From an uncultured Bacteroidales bacterium (lineage in GTDB: Bacteria > Bacteroidota > Bacteroidia > Bacteroidales > Muribaculaceae), in NCBI GenBank assembly GCA_902781045.1, contig CACZHT010000019.1, positions 1 to 59,857 on the forward strand: a DNA stretch of 59,857 nucleotides, given 5' to 3'. Position 1 is the stretch's first letter. Every line of letters begins with the position of its first letter. Made by a program: the position numbers and the translations under genes. The notes under the pieces were generated by a model, which had not been told where the DNA came from, did not search any database, and saw only the letters and a program-made list of their open reading frames with translations. Of the stretch, positions 8,885-18,427 are shown piece after piece.

Positions 8885-10075
8885 TCAGCAATGCCGAGCC
8901 CGCGGCTCGGCCTGGTAAATCTCCCACTCGCGGCGGGCCGTGGCCACCCAGCTCATGGCTGCAGGCAGTTGCTGGACCACCTCGCCGCGCAGCATCTGCA
9001 CGGCGCGGCGTGCCATGTTCTCGACCAGTGCACCGTCCAGCGCCACGGCATTGTCCTGGCCCACAGCCTCGGCGGTGCCCATCACGTCGGTGGCCACCAC
9101 GTTGGCACCGCACTGGATGGCTTCCAGGGTCACCAGCGGCAGGCCCTCCTTCTGGCTGGGCAGCACCAGCACGTCGATGCAGTTCATCCACTCGGGCATC
9201 TGCGCGTGCGGCACGTCGCCGGGCATCAGGCAGTTGATGCCCCGCTCGTGCATGAGTGTCTGCACCTGGCGGCGCAGTGGGCCGTCGCCCAGCGCGACAA
9301 AGCGCAGTGGTCGGTCGTAGTGCTGGCTTATCTCGTCGAAGATGTCATCGAGCAGCGACACGTTCTTGACCGGATCCATGCGCCCAACGAACCCCACTAC
9401 CCGCTCCCCGGCGGCGATGCCACGCTGTGCCCGCAACTGTTGCCGTGCCGCCTCGTCGTAGCGGCAGAACGCCGCCGATGCGCCATTGTACAGAATCTCG
9501 CTCACAAAACGGTCGGTCAGCGTCTGGCGGGCATATCGCTCCAGCCCACGGCTCACAAACAAGTTGCCTGTGGCGTGTTCCAGCAGCTCGATGGTGGCCT
9601 GGCGATAGACCGGGTCGCGAAGCGGGTCGGTGTAGATGCTTGCGCCGTGCCAGGTGATGTAGTGCGGCATGCCGTAGCGGCGGCTCGCCATGGCCGCGGC
9701 GGTGCCGGCGATGCGGTCGTGCGCGCTGAGCAGGTCATAGTCTTGCAGCTCGTCGGCCAGCCGCGACAGCCATTGGCGATACACCTTGGCGGGTCGGTGC
9801 AGCACCTTGTGCCGCACAGTGTCCATCAGGCTGTGGCAGAACCAGTGCATGTGCACATCGACCGTGTCGACGTGCGCCACAGCAGGGCGGTCGGCGATGC
9901 GGCGCGTGCCGTGCAGCCAGCGGTTCAGCCCCCGGTCATACCCCTCAATCATGTGCACGTCGATGGCGCAGCCGTCTGCCACTTCTCGCAGATGCCGCAC
10001 ACGCTGCACCACGGCATTGAACACGCCCTTCTGCTCGTGCAGGCGACCCTCAAATATGACCGCAATACGCTTCAT
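8885..10075 (-). CDS. Family 4 glycosyltransferase
   Basis: The 396-aa protein has the GT-B two-domain layout of GT4 enzymes, transferring a sugar from a nucleotide donor to a glycan or lipid acceptor. Supporting motifs are FVGRMDPVKNVSLL (the loop that begins the C-terminal domain), LGDGPLRRQVQ, VPHAQMPEWMNCIDVLVLPS, and the donor-binding EGLPLVTLEAIQCG with the EX7E spacing. Donor and acceptor are not predictable. There is no surrounding polysaccharide cluster. The start is the ATG at 10075: TAACTTTG ends 6 nt before it, and the upstream in-frame TTG is part of that promoter box. Confidence 0.88.
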   Translation of the reverse strand: MKRIAVIFEGRLHEQKGVFNAVVQRVRHLREVADGCAIDVHMIEGYDRGLNRWLHGTRRIADRPAVAHVDTVDVHMHWFCHSLMDTVRHKVLHRPAKVYRQWLSRLADELQDYDLLSAHDRIAGTAAAMASRRYGMPHYITWHGASIYTDPLRDPVYRQATIELLEHATGNLFVSRGLERYARQTLTDRFVSEILYNGASAAFCRYDEAARQQLRAQRGIAAGERVVGFVGRMDPVKNVSLLDDIFDEISQHYDRPLRFVALGDGPLRRQVQTLMHERGINCLMPGDVPHAQMPEWMNCIDVLVLPSQKEGLPLVTLEAIQCGANVVATDVMGTAEAVGQDNAVALDGALVENMARRAVQMLRGEVVQQLPAAMSWVATARREWEIYQAEPRARHC

Positions 10076-10081
10076 CGATGG

Positions 10082-10089
10082 CAAAGTTA
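10082..10089 (-). promoter_or_regulatory. Promoter -7 box, leaderless start of glycosyltransferase
   Basis: TAACTTTG on the minus strand ends 6 nt before the ATG, again implying transcription starting at or beside the start codon. Confidence 0.6.
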
Positions 10090-10156
10090 CTATTTTTTGG
10101 CGAACTGGTCAAAAAAATGGGGCTGAATCGAAAGATTCAGCCCCTCTCTGACATCG

Positions 10157-10228
<72 letters not shown>

Positions 10229-10308
10229 ATTTGCGAGTGCAAAAGTACTGCTTTCTGGTGAACTGACCAAATTTCCAGCCCAAAAAATCTAATTATTTAA
10301 CATTTGGT

Positions 10309-10382
10309 GAATTGGGGACGGTTCTTTTTCGCCAAAAGTTAATTCGAATTAACTTTTGGCGAAAAAGAACCGTCCCCAATTC
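10309..10382. repeat. Perfect 74-bp palindrome (GGGGACGGTTCTTTTTCG family)
   Basis: Two 37-nt arms meet at TTCGAA with no spacer and no mismatch. Each arm holds GGGGACGGTTCTTTTTCG followed by CCAAAAGTTAATTC. It ends 1 nt from the fumarase stop codon, so it can serve as its terminator. Family members are at 26051-26151, 26172-26235 and 28858-28944. Confidence 0.9.
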
Positions 10383-10383
10383 G

Positions 10384-12027
10384 TCACTTCATGGGGCAGC
10401 CGGTGGCAATCTTCTGGAAGAAGTCGTTGCCCTTGTCATCGACCAGGATGAAGGCGGGGAAGTCCTCGACCTCGATTTTCCAGATGGCCTCCATGCCCAG
10501 CTCGGGATACTCGACACACTCGATGCTCTTGATGTTGTTCTGGGCCAGGATGGCAGCCGGGCCTCCGATGGAGCCAAGGTAGAAGCCGCCATGCTTGCGG
10601 CAGGCGTCGGTCACGGCCTGGCTGCGGTTGCCCTTGGCCAGCATGATCAGGCTGCCGCCGTGGTCCTGGAACTCGTCGACGTAGGGGTCCATGCGGCCGG
10701 CCGTGGTCGGGCCCATCGAGCCGCAGGCCATGCCCGCGGGAGTCTTAGCCGGGCCGGCATAGTAGATGGGGTGGTCCTTGAGATATTGGGGCATACCCTC
10801 GCCGGCATCGAGTCGGGCCTTGATCTTGGCATGTGCGATGTCGCGGCCCACGATGATGGTGCCGTTCAGGCTCAGGCGTGTGCTCACTGGGTACTGGCTC
10901 AGGATTTTGCACACCTCGCTCATGGGTTGGTTGAGGTCAATCTTGACAGCCTCGCCCTCGCCAGCCTGGCGCAGCTCTTCGGGAATCAGCTCGTAAGGTT
11001 TGTCGTCAAGCTTCTCGATCCAGATGCCGTCGCGGTTGATCTTGGCCTTGATGTTGCGGTCGGCCGAGCAACTCACGCCCAGTCCGATGGGGCAGGACGC
11101 TCCGTGGCGCGGCAGGCGCACCACGCGCACGTCATGAGCCAGATACTTGCCGCCGAACTGCGCTCCCAGCCCAATCTTGTGTGCCTCGTCGAGGAGCTGT
11201 TTCTCCAGCTCGATGTCGCGGAAGGCGCGGCCGGTCTCGTCGCCCGTGGTGGGCAGACTGTCGTAGTAGTGCGTGCTGGCCAGCTTGACGGTGAGCAGGT
11301 TCTTCTCGGCGCTGGTGCCGCCGATGACGATGGCGATGTGGTAGGGCGGGCAGGCTGCTGTGCCCAGGCTCTTCATCTTCTCGACCAGGAAGGGGATGAG
11401 TGTGCCGGGGTTCTGGATGCGTGCCTTGGTCTCCTGATAGAGGTAGGTCTTGTTGGCGCTGCCGCCGCCCTTGGTCACGCACAGGAATCGGTACTCCATG
11501 CCCTCGGTGGCCTCCAGGTCAATCTGCGCGGGCAGGTTGCAACGGGTGTTCACCTCATCGAACATTGTGAGCGGTGCGTTCTGCGAGTAGCGCAGGTTCT
11601 CCTGGGTGTAGGTGTTGAACACGCCGCGTGCCAGTGCCTCCTCGTCGCAGAAGCCGGTCCACACCTGCTGTCCCTTCTCGCCATGGATGATGGCCGTGCC
11701 AGTGTCCTGGCACAGGGGCAGCTTGCCCTTGACGCTGACCTCGGCGTTGCGCAGGAAGGTCAGGGCCACGTACTTGTCGTTCTCGCTGGCCTCGGGGTCG
11801 CTCAGGATTTTGGCCACCTGCTCGTTGTGCGAGCGGCGCAGCATGAACGACACGTCGCGGAAGGCGTGCTGTGCCAGCAGGGTCAACGCCTCGGGGGCAA
11901 CCTTGAGCATCGGGTGGCCCTCAAATTCGCCCACCGACACATAGTCCTTGGTCAGCAGGTAGTATTCAGTTTTGTCCTCGCCCAGCTGGAACATGGGCGC
12001 ATACTTGAATTCAGGAATGTTTGCCAT
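10384..12027 (-). CDS. fumB: Fumarate hydratase, class I (iron-sulfur)
   Basis: The 547-aa enzyme interconverts fumarate and (S)-malate using an oxygen-sensitive [4Fe-4S] cluster; in Bacteroidales this works in the reductive branch from oxaloacetate to succinate. Candidate cluster cysteines sit in the family positions: C106 (KLPLCQDTG), C226 (AACPPYH) and C312/C320 ([11 protein letters not shown]). The C-terminal half has [18 protein letters not shown] and [13 protein letters not shown]. Size matches the single-chain E. coli FumA/FumB type rather than the two-subunit form; the symbol is by similarity. Malate dehydrogenase of the same pathway is about 18 kb away and not co-transcribed. Confidence 0.95.
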   Translation of the reverse strand: MANIPEFKYAPMFQLGEDKTEYYLLTKDYVSVGEFEGHPMLKVAPEALTLLAQHAFRDVSFMLRRSHNEQVAKILSDPEASENDKYVALTFLRNAEVSVKGKLPLCQDTGTAIIHGEKGQQVWTGFCDEEALARGVFNTYTQENLRYSQNAPLTMFDEVNTRCNLPAQIDLEATEGMEYRFLCVTKGGGSANKTYLYQETKARIQNPGTLIPFLVEKMKSLGTAACPPYHIAIVIGGTSAEKNLLTVKLASTHYYDSLPTTGDETGRAFRDIELEKQLLDEAHKIGLGAQFGGKYLAHDVRVVRLPRHGASCPIGLGVSCSADRNIKAKINRDGIWIEKLDDKPYELIPEELRQAGEGEAVKIDLNQPMSEVCKILSQYPVSTRLSLNGTIIVGRDIAHAKIKARLDAGEGMPQYLKDHPIYYAGPAKTPAGMACGSMGPTTAGRMDPYVDEFQDHGGSLIMLAKGNRSQAVTDACRKHGGFYLGSIGGPAAILAQNNIKSIECVEYPELGMEAIWKIEVEDFPAFILVDDKGNDFFQKIATGCPMK

Positions 12028-12082
12028 AATTTATACTATATATATTATTAAGGTGTAAAATATCTCTCTGCTAATAGTCGTG

Positions 12083-12090
12083 CAAAGTTA
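12083..12090 (-). promoter_or_regulatory. Promoter -7 box of fumarase
   Basis: TAACTTTG on the minus strand, 55 nt before the ATG at 12027. Confidence 0.55.
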
Positions 12091-12118
12091 CAACAAAAAT
12101 CTCAATTCTCTAGTAGTA

Positions 12119-12249
12119 AAGTAGTGGAGTAGTGGAGAAGTGGAGAAGTGGAGCCTATACATGACCATCATTCTAACAGGATGCCAAGCTGTTATCGGCA
12201 AGAGTGACGGCTTCACTACCTCACTACTCCACTACCTCACTACACCACT
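12119..12249. repeat. GTAGTGGAG-type imperfect inverted repeat
   Basis: GTAGTGGAGTAGTGGAGAAG near 12121 is mirrored by CTTCACTACC...CTCCACTACC near 12211-12236, giving a long imperfect stem around about 70 nt. It fills the spacer between the fumarase promoter and the pseudouridine synthase stop, and has no coding content. Confidence 0.5.
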
Positions 12250-12252
12250 CCT

Positions 12253-12930
12253 TTAGAGGGTCGACTTGGCCAGTGCTTGCCACAGCGGGTCGTCGGGCAG
12301 AGGCGCGGTGACATCGACCAGCTTGCCCGAGACGGGATGGGTGAAGCTGATGCGGTGACTCTGCAGCGAGATGCCTCCGTCGGGGTTGCTGCGCTCGGCA
12401 CCATACTTGAGGTCTCCCTTGATGGGGCAGCCTATGGCGGCTAGTTGGCACCTGATTTGGTGCTTGCGGCCGGTGATCAGCTCAATCTCCAGCAGGTGGT
12501 AGCGGTCGCTGCTGGCCAGCAGGCGGTAGTTGAGCACGGCCTTGCTGCTGCCGGGCCGCTCGGTTGCCGAGGCGTAGGTTTTGTTGTTGCGCTCCACGCT
12601 GGTGAGCCAGTGGGTGAGTGTGCCGGCGGGGTGGGGTGGACGGTTCTTGACGATGGCCCAGTAGGTCTTTTGCACCTCGCCGCGTCGGAACAGTTCGTTC
12701 ATCCTCGACAACCCCTTGCTAGTGCGCGCAAACACCACCAGCCCCATGGTGGGGCGGTCGATGCGGTGGGTCACGCCGCAGAACACGTTGCCGGGTTTGG
12801 CATATTTCTCCTTGATCCAGCGCTTGAGCGTCTCGACCAGTGGCTCATCGCCTGTGCGGTCGCCCTGCACAATCTCTCCGGCGGCCTTGTTGACAATGAT
12901 GATGTGGTTGTCCTCGTAGACTACTTGCAT
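12253..12930 (-). CDS. RluA-family RNA pseudouridine synthase
   Basis: The 225-aa protein converts specific uridines in rRNA or tRNA to pseudouridine. It shows the RluA/RluD-class motif HRIDRPTMGLVVFA with catalytic aspartate D58, the upstream YEDNHIIIVNKAAGEIVQGD segment and the later TGRKHQIRCQLAAIGCPIKGD segment. No S4 RNA-binding domain precedes the catalytic domain, as in RluA-like short forms. The target base cannot be deduced. The start is taken at MQVVYEDN because an upstream in-frame TTG belongs to the TAATTTTG promoter box. It stands alone. Confidence 0.9.
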   Translation of the reverse strand: MQVVYEDNHIIIVNKAAGEIVQGDRTGDEPLVETLKRWIKEKYAKPGNVFCGVTHRIDRPTMGLVVFARTSKGLSRMNELFRRGEVQKTYWAIVKNRPPHPAGTLTHWLTSVERNNKTYASATERPGSSKAVLNYRLLASSDRYHLLEIELITGRKHQIRCQLAAIGCPIKGDLKYGAERSNPDGGISLQSHRISFTHPVSGKLVDVTAPLPDDPLWQALAKSTL

Positions 12931-12954
12931 ATAATATAAGGTGTAAATCGGGTG

Positions 12955-12962
12955 CAAAATTA
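12955..12962 (-). promoter_or_regulatory. Promoter -7 box of pseudouridine synthase
   Basis: TAATTTTG on the minus strand lies 24 nt before the chosen ATG; no clear -33 element. Confidence 0.45.
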
Positions 12963-13093
12963 CGAAATAGTTGTGACACCCGTGCCATCTTGTTCGACAA
13001 ATGTCAAAAAGTCCTGCAAAACATGTTTTGCAACATATTTTGACCCTTTTCGCTCCAAAAATGCCACATTTGTTTCAGATTTAACATTTCAAG

Positions 13094-13124
13094 TTGTCAT
13101 TTTGAGAAAAATTTACTAACTTTG
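13094..13124 (+). promoter_or_regulatory. Promoter of the SusC/SusD operon
   Basis: TTG (13094-13096), a 20-nt spacer and TAACTTTG (13117-13124) form a textbook Bacteroidetes promoter. It leaves a leader of about 185 nt before the SusC start, long enough for post-transcriptional control. In that leader I see only a weak GATTTTAT/ATAAAATC hairpin near 13197-13214 and no known riboswitch. Confidence 0.7.
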
Positions 13125-13313
13125 CCCCTTGAAAAACCCCGATTCGGTGGCAATGATACTTGTTAAGCTATAGGTAACTTGCTGGATGTCAGTGTGATTT
13201 TATGATAAAATCGCGCCAGTTTGTCGCCAAATAGCCCATGTTGATTTGTTGCTGGTCGTGTTGGTGAACAGTCGAATATTACTAACAAAAATATTTAATC
13301 TAATTTAGTGCTT

Positions 13314-16300
13314 ATGAGTCTCAGAAAATTACTTTTACTCATTGTAGCCTCGCTGGTGACCTTTGCCATCAACGCCCAAGTGACGGCGTCGGGTACGGTC
13401 TACGACGAGAACAATGAAGAGGTGATCGGTGCGACAGTCATTCAGAAGGGGAAACCCGCAAATGGCACATCCACCGATTTTGACGGCAAGTTCACGCTCA
13501 ATGTGCCCTCAGGGGCGCACATCATTGTCACCTACATGGGCTACGAGCCCTACGAGGTGGCTGCGGGCAGTGGCTTGAAGATTACACTTAAACCCAGCAG
13601 CGACGCCAACGTCCTTGAGGAGGTCGTCGTCACCGGTTATCAGAAGGTCGACAAGCGACTCTTCACCGGTGCAACCACTGCTGTGGACGCTACCAAGGCT
13701 AAACTGGACGGTGTGGCCGATGTGAGCCGCTCGCTTGAGGGCCGTGCTGCCGGTGTGACTGTGCAGAACGTGTCGGGTACCTTCGGTACAGCCCCCAAGA
13801 TCCGTGTCCGTGGTGCTACATCAATCTATGGTAGCTCCAAGCCGCTGTGGGTGGTCGACGGTGTGATTCTTGAGGATAACGTCGATATCAGTGCCGATGA
13901 CCTCTCGTCGGGCGACGCCACCACGCTGATTGCCTCGGCAGTGGCCGGTCTGAACGCCGACGACATCGAGAGCTTCCAGATCCTGAAGGACGGCTCGGCA
14001 ACCTCAATCTATGGTGCCAAGGCCAACGCCGGTGTGATTGTCATCACCACCAAGACCGGACGCAAGGGACACACCCAAATCAACTACACGGGTGAGTTCA
14101 CCTATCGCCTGAAGCCCAACTACCGCGACTTCAACATCAGCAACTCGCAGGAGCAGATGGGTATCTACCGCGAGATGGAGCAGAAGGGCTGGCTGGAGAT
14201 GTCCAACCTGATCAACGGCTCGTCGTCGGGTGTCTACGGACAGATGTACCGCCTGATGGACCAGTACAACACCACCAACGGCCAGTATGGTCTGGAGAAC
14301 ACACGTGCAGCCATGAACGACTATCTGCGTCATGCCGAGATGTTGAACACCAACTGGTTTGACCTGCTGTTCAACAACAACATCTTGCAGAACCACGCTG
14401 TGAGCATCTCTGGTGGTACGGACAGAGGTTCGTTCTACACCTCGGTCTCGCTCATGAACGACCCGGGATGGTACAAGTCCAGCCGCGTCGAGCGCTACAC
14501 GTTCAACAGCAACGCCATCATTAACCTGACCGACAAAGTCCGCGTCAAGATTCTGAACAGCGACAGCTACCGCAAGCAGCACGCTCCCGGTACGCTGAGC
14601 CAGAATGTGGACGTGGTGAGCGGTAACGTCAGCCGCGCGTTCGACATCAACCCGTACAGCTTCTGTCTGAACACCAGCCGTGCGATGGACCCCAACCTGA
14701 CCTATCGCCGCAATTATACAGACTTCAACATCTTCCGCGAGCTCGAGAACAACTACATCGACCTCAATGTGCTCGATGTCAAGTTCCAGGGTGAGCTGCA
14801 GATCAAGCCCATCATCAAGCAGGACCAGAACCTGGAGATCAACCTGCTGGCCAGCTACCGCTACAGCAACAGCGAGCAGAACCACTATGTGATGGACAAC
14901 AGCAACCAGGCCAATGCCTACCGCGCCGGTATCGATCCCGAGAACGCTATCGTCCGCGCCAGCAACACCTACCTCTATACCGACCCCGACGTGCTGAACG
15001 CACTGCCTCAGACTGTGCTCCCCGAGGGTGGTATGCTGTTCTATGCCAAGAACTCAATCACGCAGATTGACTTCCGTGCCACTGCACAGTATATGAAGAA
15101 CTTCAGCGACAAGCACCTGTTCCAGATCTATGCCGGTGCCGAGGCCAGCCGCGTCGACCGCTACCAGCAGTTGTTCGACGGTTGGGGCATCTCCTACAGC
15201 GAGGGCCACATCACGTCGGTCACCAGCGCGTTGTTCAAGCAGATGGAGGAGGAGAACGGTACCTACTTCAGCGACAGCCGCGGTCATCGCCGTGCAGCCG
15301 CGTTCTTTGCCAACGCCAACTACAGTTTGCTCGGTCGCTATGTGCTCAACGGAACTGTCCGTTACGAGGGCTCGAACCTGATGGGCCGCACCAACCAGAG
15401 CCGTTGGTTGCCCACCTGGAACATTTCGGGCGCATGGAACGTCTTTGAGGAGAACTTCTTCCGCGAGGCAGCCTTCAACAAGTGGTGGAGCTACGCCAAG
15501 CTGCGTCTGTCTTACTCGCTCACCGGCGAGAGCGGCCCCACAAGCTATGCCAACGCCGAGGCACTCTATTATCCCAGCCGCCCCTGGCGTCCCGAGAACG
15601 AGGCCAAGGAGATGGGTATCTCGCTCAGCGCTCTGGCCAACACCGAGCTGTCCTACGAGAAGAAGCATGAGTTCGACGTGGGTGTCGACCTGGGTTTCAT
15701 CCACAACCGCATCAACCTGGTCTTTGACTGGTACAAGCGCAACAACTTCGACCTGATTGGCCGCATCAACACCACCGGTGTCGGTGGCGTGATCAGCAAG
15801 ATGGCCAACGTGGCCGAGATGGCTTCGCACGGTGTGGAGTTCACCCTCACGACCAAGAACTTCGACCCCGTCAAGCCCACCGACTTCAGCTGGACCACCG
15901 ACTTCACGTTCTCTTACTCCAAGACCAAGATCACTAAGCTGCAGTCGCAGTCCAACGTCATCGGTCTGGTGCAGGGCAGCGGTTTCCCGCTGGAGGGCTA
16001 TCCTCACCGTGCCATCTTCTCGATTCCGTTTGTCGGACTTGACTCGCACGGTGTGCCTCAGATCATCAACGAGAAGGGCGAGGTCGCTACCGACGACATC
16101 AACTTCCAGGAGTATGAGAAGCTCGACTTCCTCAAGTATGAGGGTCCGGTCGACCCGACCATCACCGGTGGTTTCGGTAACATGTTCGGCTGGAAGGGCT
16201 TCCGTCTGAATGTGTTCATGACCTACAGCTTCGGCAACAAGCTGCGTCTGACCCCGACGTTCTCGGCAAGCTACAGCGACCAGCGCGCTATGGCCCGCGA

Positions 16301-16670
16301 GTTCAAGAACCGTTGGGTCATGCCCGGCGATGAGGCCTACACCGACATCCCGGCCATCGCCTCGCGTCGCCAGCTGTACAGCAACTCGTACATCTCTTAC
16401 GGCTACAATGCCTATAACTACAGTACCGCACGCATCGCCGACGGTGGCTTCATCCGCCTGAAAGAGGTGTCGCTGACCTACGACATCCCGCAGAGCTTCT
16501 GCCGCCATCTGCGCCTGACCAACGCTTCCGTCAAGTTGGCCGCCACCAACATCTGTCTGCTCTATGCCGACAAAAAACTCAACGGTGAGGATCCCGAGTT
16601 CTTCAACACCGGTGGTGTGGCATCGCCCAACCCCAAGCAGCTTACGTTCACGCTCCGCTTCGGACTCTAA
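13314..16670 (+). CDS. SusC/RagA-family TonB-linked outer membrane transporter
   Basis: The 1118-aa protein is the outer-membrane barrel of a SusCD pair, importing oligomers with TonB energy. It begins with a signal peptide ending in INAQ (residue 22), then a carboxypeptidase-regulatory-like beta domain (about 25-100, GTVYDENNEEVIGATV), the SusC signature LEEVVVTGYQ, a plug domain with KIRVRGATSIYGSSKPLWVV and ATSIYGAKANAGVIVITTK, and the barrel ending in aromatic-terminal TFTLRFGL. Start: the ATG at 13314 follows an in-frame GTG by two codons and is preferred. First gene of an operon with SusD and two lipoproteins. Substrate is not predictable from SusC itself. Confidence 0.95.
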   Translation: MSLRKLLLLIVASLVTFAINAQVTASGTVYDENNEEVIGATVIQKGKPANGTSTDFDGKFTLNVPSGAHIIVTYMGYEPYEVAAGSGLKITLKPSSDANVLEEVVVTGYQKVDKRLFTGATTAVDATKAKLDGVADVSRSLEGRAAGVTVQNVSGTFGTAPKIRVRGATSIYGSSKPLWVVDGVILEDNVDISADDLSSGDATTLIASAVAGLNADDIESFQILKDGSATSIYGAKANAGVIVITTKTGRKGHTQINYTGEFTYRLKPNYRDFNISNSQEQMGIYREMEQKGWLEMSNLINGSSSGVYGQMYRLMDQYNTTNGQYGLENTRAAMNDYLRHAEMLNTNWFDLLFNNNILQNHAVSISGGTDRGSFYTSVSLMNDPGWYKSSRVERYTFNSNAIINLTDKVRVKILNSDSYRKQHAPGTLSQNVDVVSGNVSRAFDINPYSFCLNTSRAMDPNLTYRRNYTDFNIFRELENNYIDLNVLDVKFQGELQIKPIIKQDQNLEINLLASYRYSNSEQNHYVMDNSNQANAYRAGIDPENAIVRASNTYLYTDPDVLNALPQTVLPEGGMLFYAKNSITQIDFRATAQYMKNFSDKHLFQIYAGAEASRVDRYQQLFDGWGISYSEGHITSVTSALFKQMEEENGTYFSDSRGHRRAAAFFANANYSLLGRYVLNGTVRYEGSNLMGRTNQSRWLPTWNISGAWNVFEENFFREAAFNKWWSYAKLRLSYSLTGESGPTSYANAEALYYPSRPWRPENEAKEMGISLSALANTELSYEKKHEFDVGVDLGFIHNRINLVFDWYKRNNFDLIGRINTTGVGGVISKMANVAEMASHGVEFTLTTKNFDPVKPTDFSWTTDFTFSYSKTKITKLQSQSNVIGLVQGSGFPLEGYPHRAIFSIPFVGLDSHGVPQIINEKGEVATDDINFQEYEKLDFLKYEGPVDPTITGGFGNMFGWKGFRLNVFMTYSFGNKLRLTPTFSASYSDQRAMAREFKNRWVMPGDEAYTDIPAIASRRQLYSNSYISYGYNAYNYSTARIADGGFIRLKEVSLTYDIPQSFCRHLRLTNASVKLAATNICLLYADKKLNGEDPEFFNTGGVASPNPKQLTFTLRFGL

Positions 16671-16698
16671 TGTTGAACCATTAAACGTTATTTGATCT

Positions 16699-18381
16699 AT
16701 GAAATTGAAATATATATCTATGGTTGCCGGGTTGGCTTGCCTCACCCTGACATCATGTAACGATTTCCTGGACACTGTGCCTGACACTCGCGTGTATCTG
16801 TCCAATGTCGAGCAGTTGCAGAAGTTGCTTGTCGATGGCTACATGAGCAATGACTACTCGCTCATCGGCGAGCTGTCGAGCGACAACATGGTGGACAACA
16901 CCGCTCCCGACAAGTCGGGCATGCGCTACAACCTGACCCCCTACGAGCAGTTTGACGACCAGGTCTTCGCCTGGGAGGATGTGACCTTGTCGACTAGCAG
17001 CGACAGCCCCTACTCGGTGTGGAACGCGTGCTACAGCGCCATTGCTGTGGCCAATGCCGTGCTGGAGAAAGCCGACCAGTTCGAGGCCGACGGTAAAACC
17101 CCGGAGGCTCCGCTCACCGATGATGACCGTGCCAAGCTTAAGGCCGTGCGTGGCGAGGCTCTGCTCATTCGCGCCTTCCACCACTTTGTTCTGGCCAACA
17201 TCTTCTGCATGCCCTACGGTGGTAACAATGCAGCCAATCAGCTGGGTCTGCCCTACATGACTCATCCCGAGACCGAGGTCAAGCCGGAATATGAGCGCGG
17301 CAACCTCAAGGACTTCTATGAGAACATCGAGAAAGACCTGCAAGCCGGTCTTGAGCTGGTCACCGACCAGTATTACAAGATTCCTCGCTACCACTTCAAC
17401 CGCACTGCGGCCAATGCCTTTGCCGCACGCTTCTATCTGTGGATTCGCGACTACAAGAAGGCCAAGGAATATGCCGACATCGCGCTGGGTGCTGACCCCG
17501 CCTCTAACATGAACCCCCTCTGGCGCCGTGACGACCTCTACAGCTCGGAGGACCATGTGCGCGCCAACAGCGAGCTTACCAACCCCTCGATCATGATGTC
17601 GATTTCGACCTACAGTGTGTGGAGCCGTCGTCCGGGCAGCCGCTATGGCTGCAAGGACAATGCGATGGGTGCCACCGTCAGTGGCCCCGGCCCGACATGG
17701 ACCGGCTCGCACCCCTGCTTCCGCAACATGCTGTTCATCAGTGGCTCGCAGGACTATGGTGTGATGTTCTTCGCCAACTGGGGCGAGCTGTTTGAGTACA
17801 CCGACAAGTTGGCCGGCATTGGCTATGTGCACATGATGCGCAACGAGTTCACCGTCGAGGAGACCCTGCTGGTGCGTGCCGAGGCCGAAATCTTCCTGTC
17901 GGAAAATGAGCCCGCCATGCTTGACGCTGCCGTCGCCGACCTGAAGATGTGGATTGACAACCGCGATGACTGTGTCAATAAGTCCAACGTCAAGACCGAG
18001 CTCACCGCCGGCCGCATCGAGCGTTTCTATACCGGTAAGCCCGGTTATGAGATCATCAAGGATATGCACATCGATGAGGTCTGCCCGGTCAACAACTACC
18101 ATGTCACCGAGCAGATGGTGCCCTATCTGCAGTGCGTGCAGCACTTCCGCCGCATCGAGACCATCCACAAGGGCAACCGCTGGTTTGACATCAAGCGCTA
18201 TGGCATTGAGCTTGAGCACCGCATCGGCGCCAGCCGTGTCGAGCGTCTCACCCTCAACGACCCGCGCCGTGCCGTGCAGGTGCCCTACGAGGTGTGGATT
18301 TCGGGTATGGAGAAGAACCCGCGCACCGAGACGCCTGTCAACAAGCCCGTCGATCCTGACACTTATCAACTGGCCCATTAA
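16699..18381 (+). CDS. SusD/RagB-family substrate-binding lipoprotein
   Basis: The 560-aa lipoprotein is the lid and ligand-binding partner of the upstream SusC, 28 nt away. The signal peptide ends in a lipobox LTLTSC with lipidated C20, followed by NDFLDTVPD, a usual SusD N terminus. The helical TPR-like region includes ALLIRAFHHFVLANIFCMPYGG, the classic LRAyayFdlv-type SusD motif, and the C-terminal region carries HFRRIETIHKGNRWFDIKRYG, the standard RW-FD-KR signature. No sign of truncation. Ligand specificity unknown; neighbouring hydrolase points to a protein-derived or glycoconjugate substrate (inference). Confidence 0.94.
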   Translation: MKLKYISMVAGLACLTLTSCNDFLDTVPDTRVYLSNVEQLQKLLVDGYMSNDYSLIGELSSDNMVDNTAPDKSGMRYNLTPYEQFDDQVFAWEDVTLSTSSDSPYSVWNACYSAIAVANAVLEKADQFEADGKTPEAPLTDDDRAKLKAVRGEALLIRAFHHFVLANIFCMPYGGNNAANQLGLPYMTHPETEVKPEYERGNLKDFYENIEKDLQAGLELVTDQYYKIPRYHFNRTAANAFAARFYLWIRDYKKAKEYADIALGADPASNMNPLWRRDDLYSSEDHVRANSELTNPSIMMSISTYSVWSRRPGSRYGCKDNAMGATVSGPGPTWTGSHPCFRNMLFISGSQDYGVMFFANWGELFEYTDKLAGIGYVHMMRNEFTVEETLLVRAEAEIFLSENEPAMLDAAVADLKMWIDNRDDCVNKSNVKTELTAGRIERFYTGKPGYEIIKDMHIDEVCPVNNYHVTEQMVPYLQCVQHFRRIETIHKGNRWFDIKRYGIELEHRIGASRVERLTLNDPRRAVQVPYEVWISGMEKNPRTETPVNKPVDPDTYQLAH

Positions 18382-18427
18382 TGGCAAGATGACTCAATGT
18401 AATTATTGTTCATAAATTTCTGAAAAT

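Noticed and set aside
10312..12051. A 579-codon plus-strand frame opposite the fumarase gene
   Set aside because: It is antisense to a clearly real enzyme, has alanine/glycine/valine-rich composition with no motif, and begins within the palindromic repeat.
13125..13313. Riboswitch in the SusC leader
   Set aside because: The leader is long, but I find no conserved aptamer core of any class I know; only a weak AT hairpin.
15054..16805. A 583-codon minus-strand frame opposite SusC and the start of SusD
   Set aside because: It is another GC-rich shadow spanning two real genes, with no domain or promoter.
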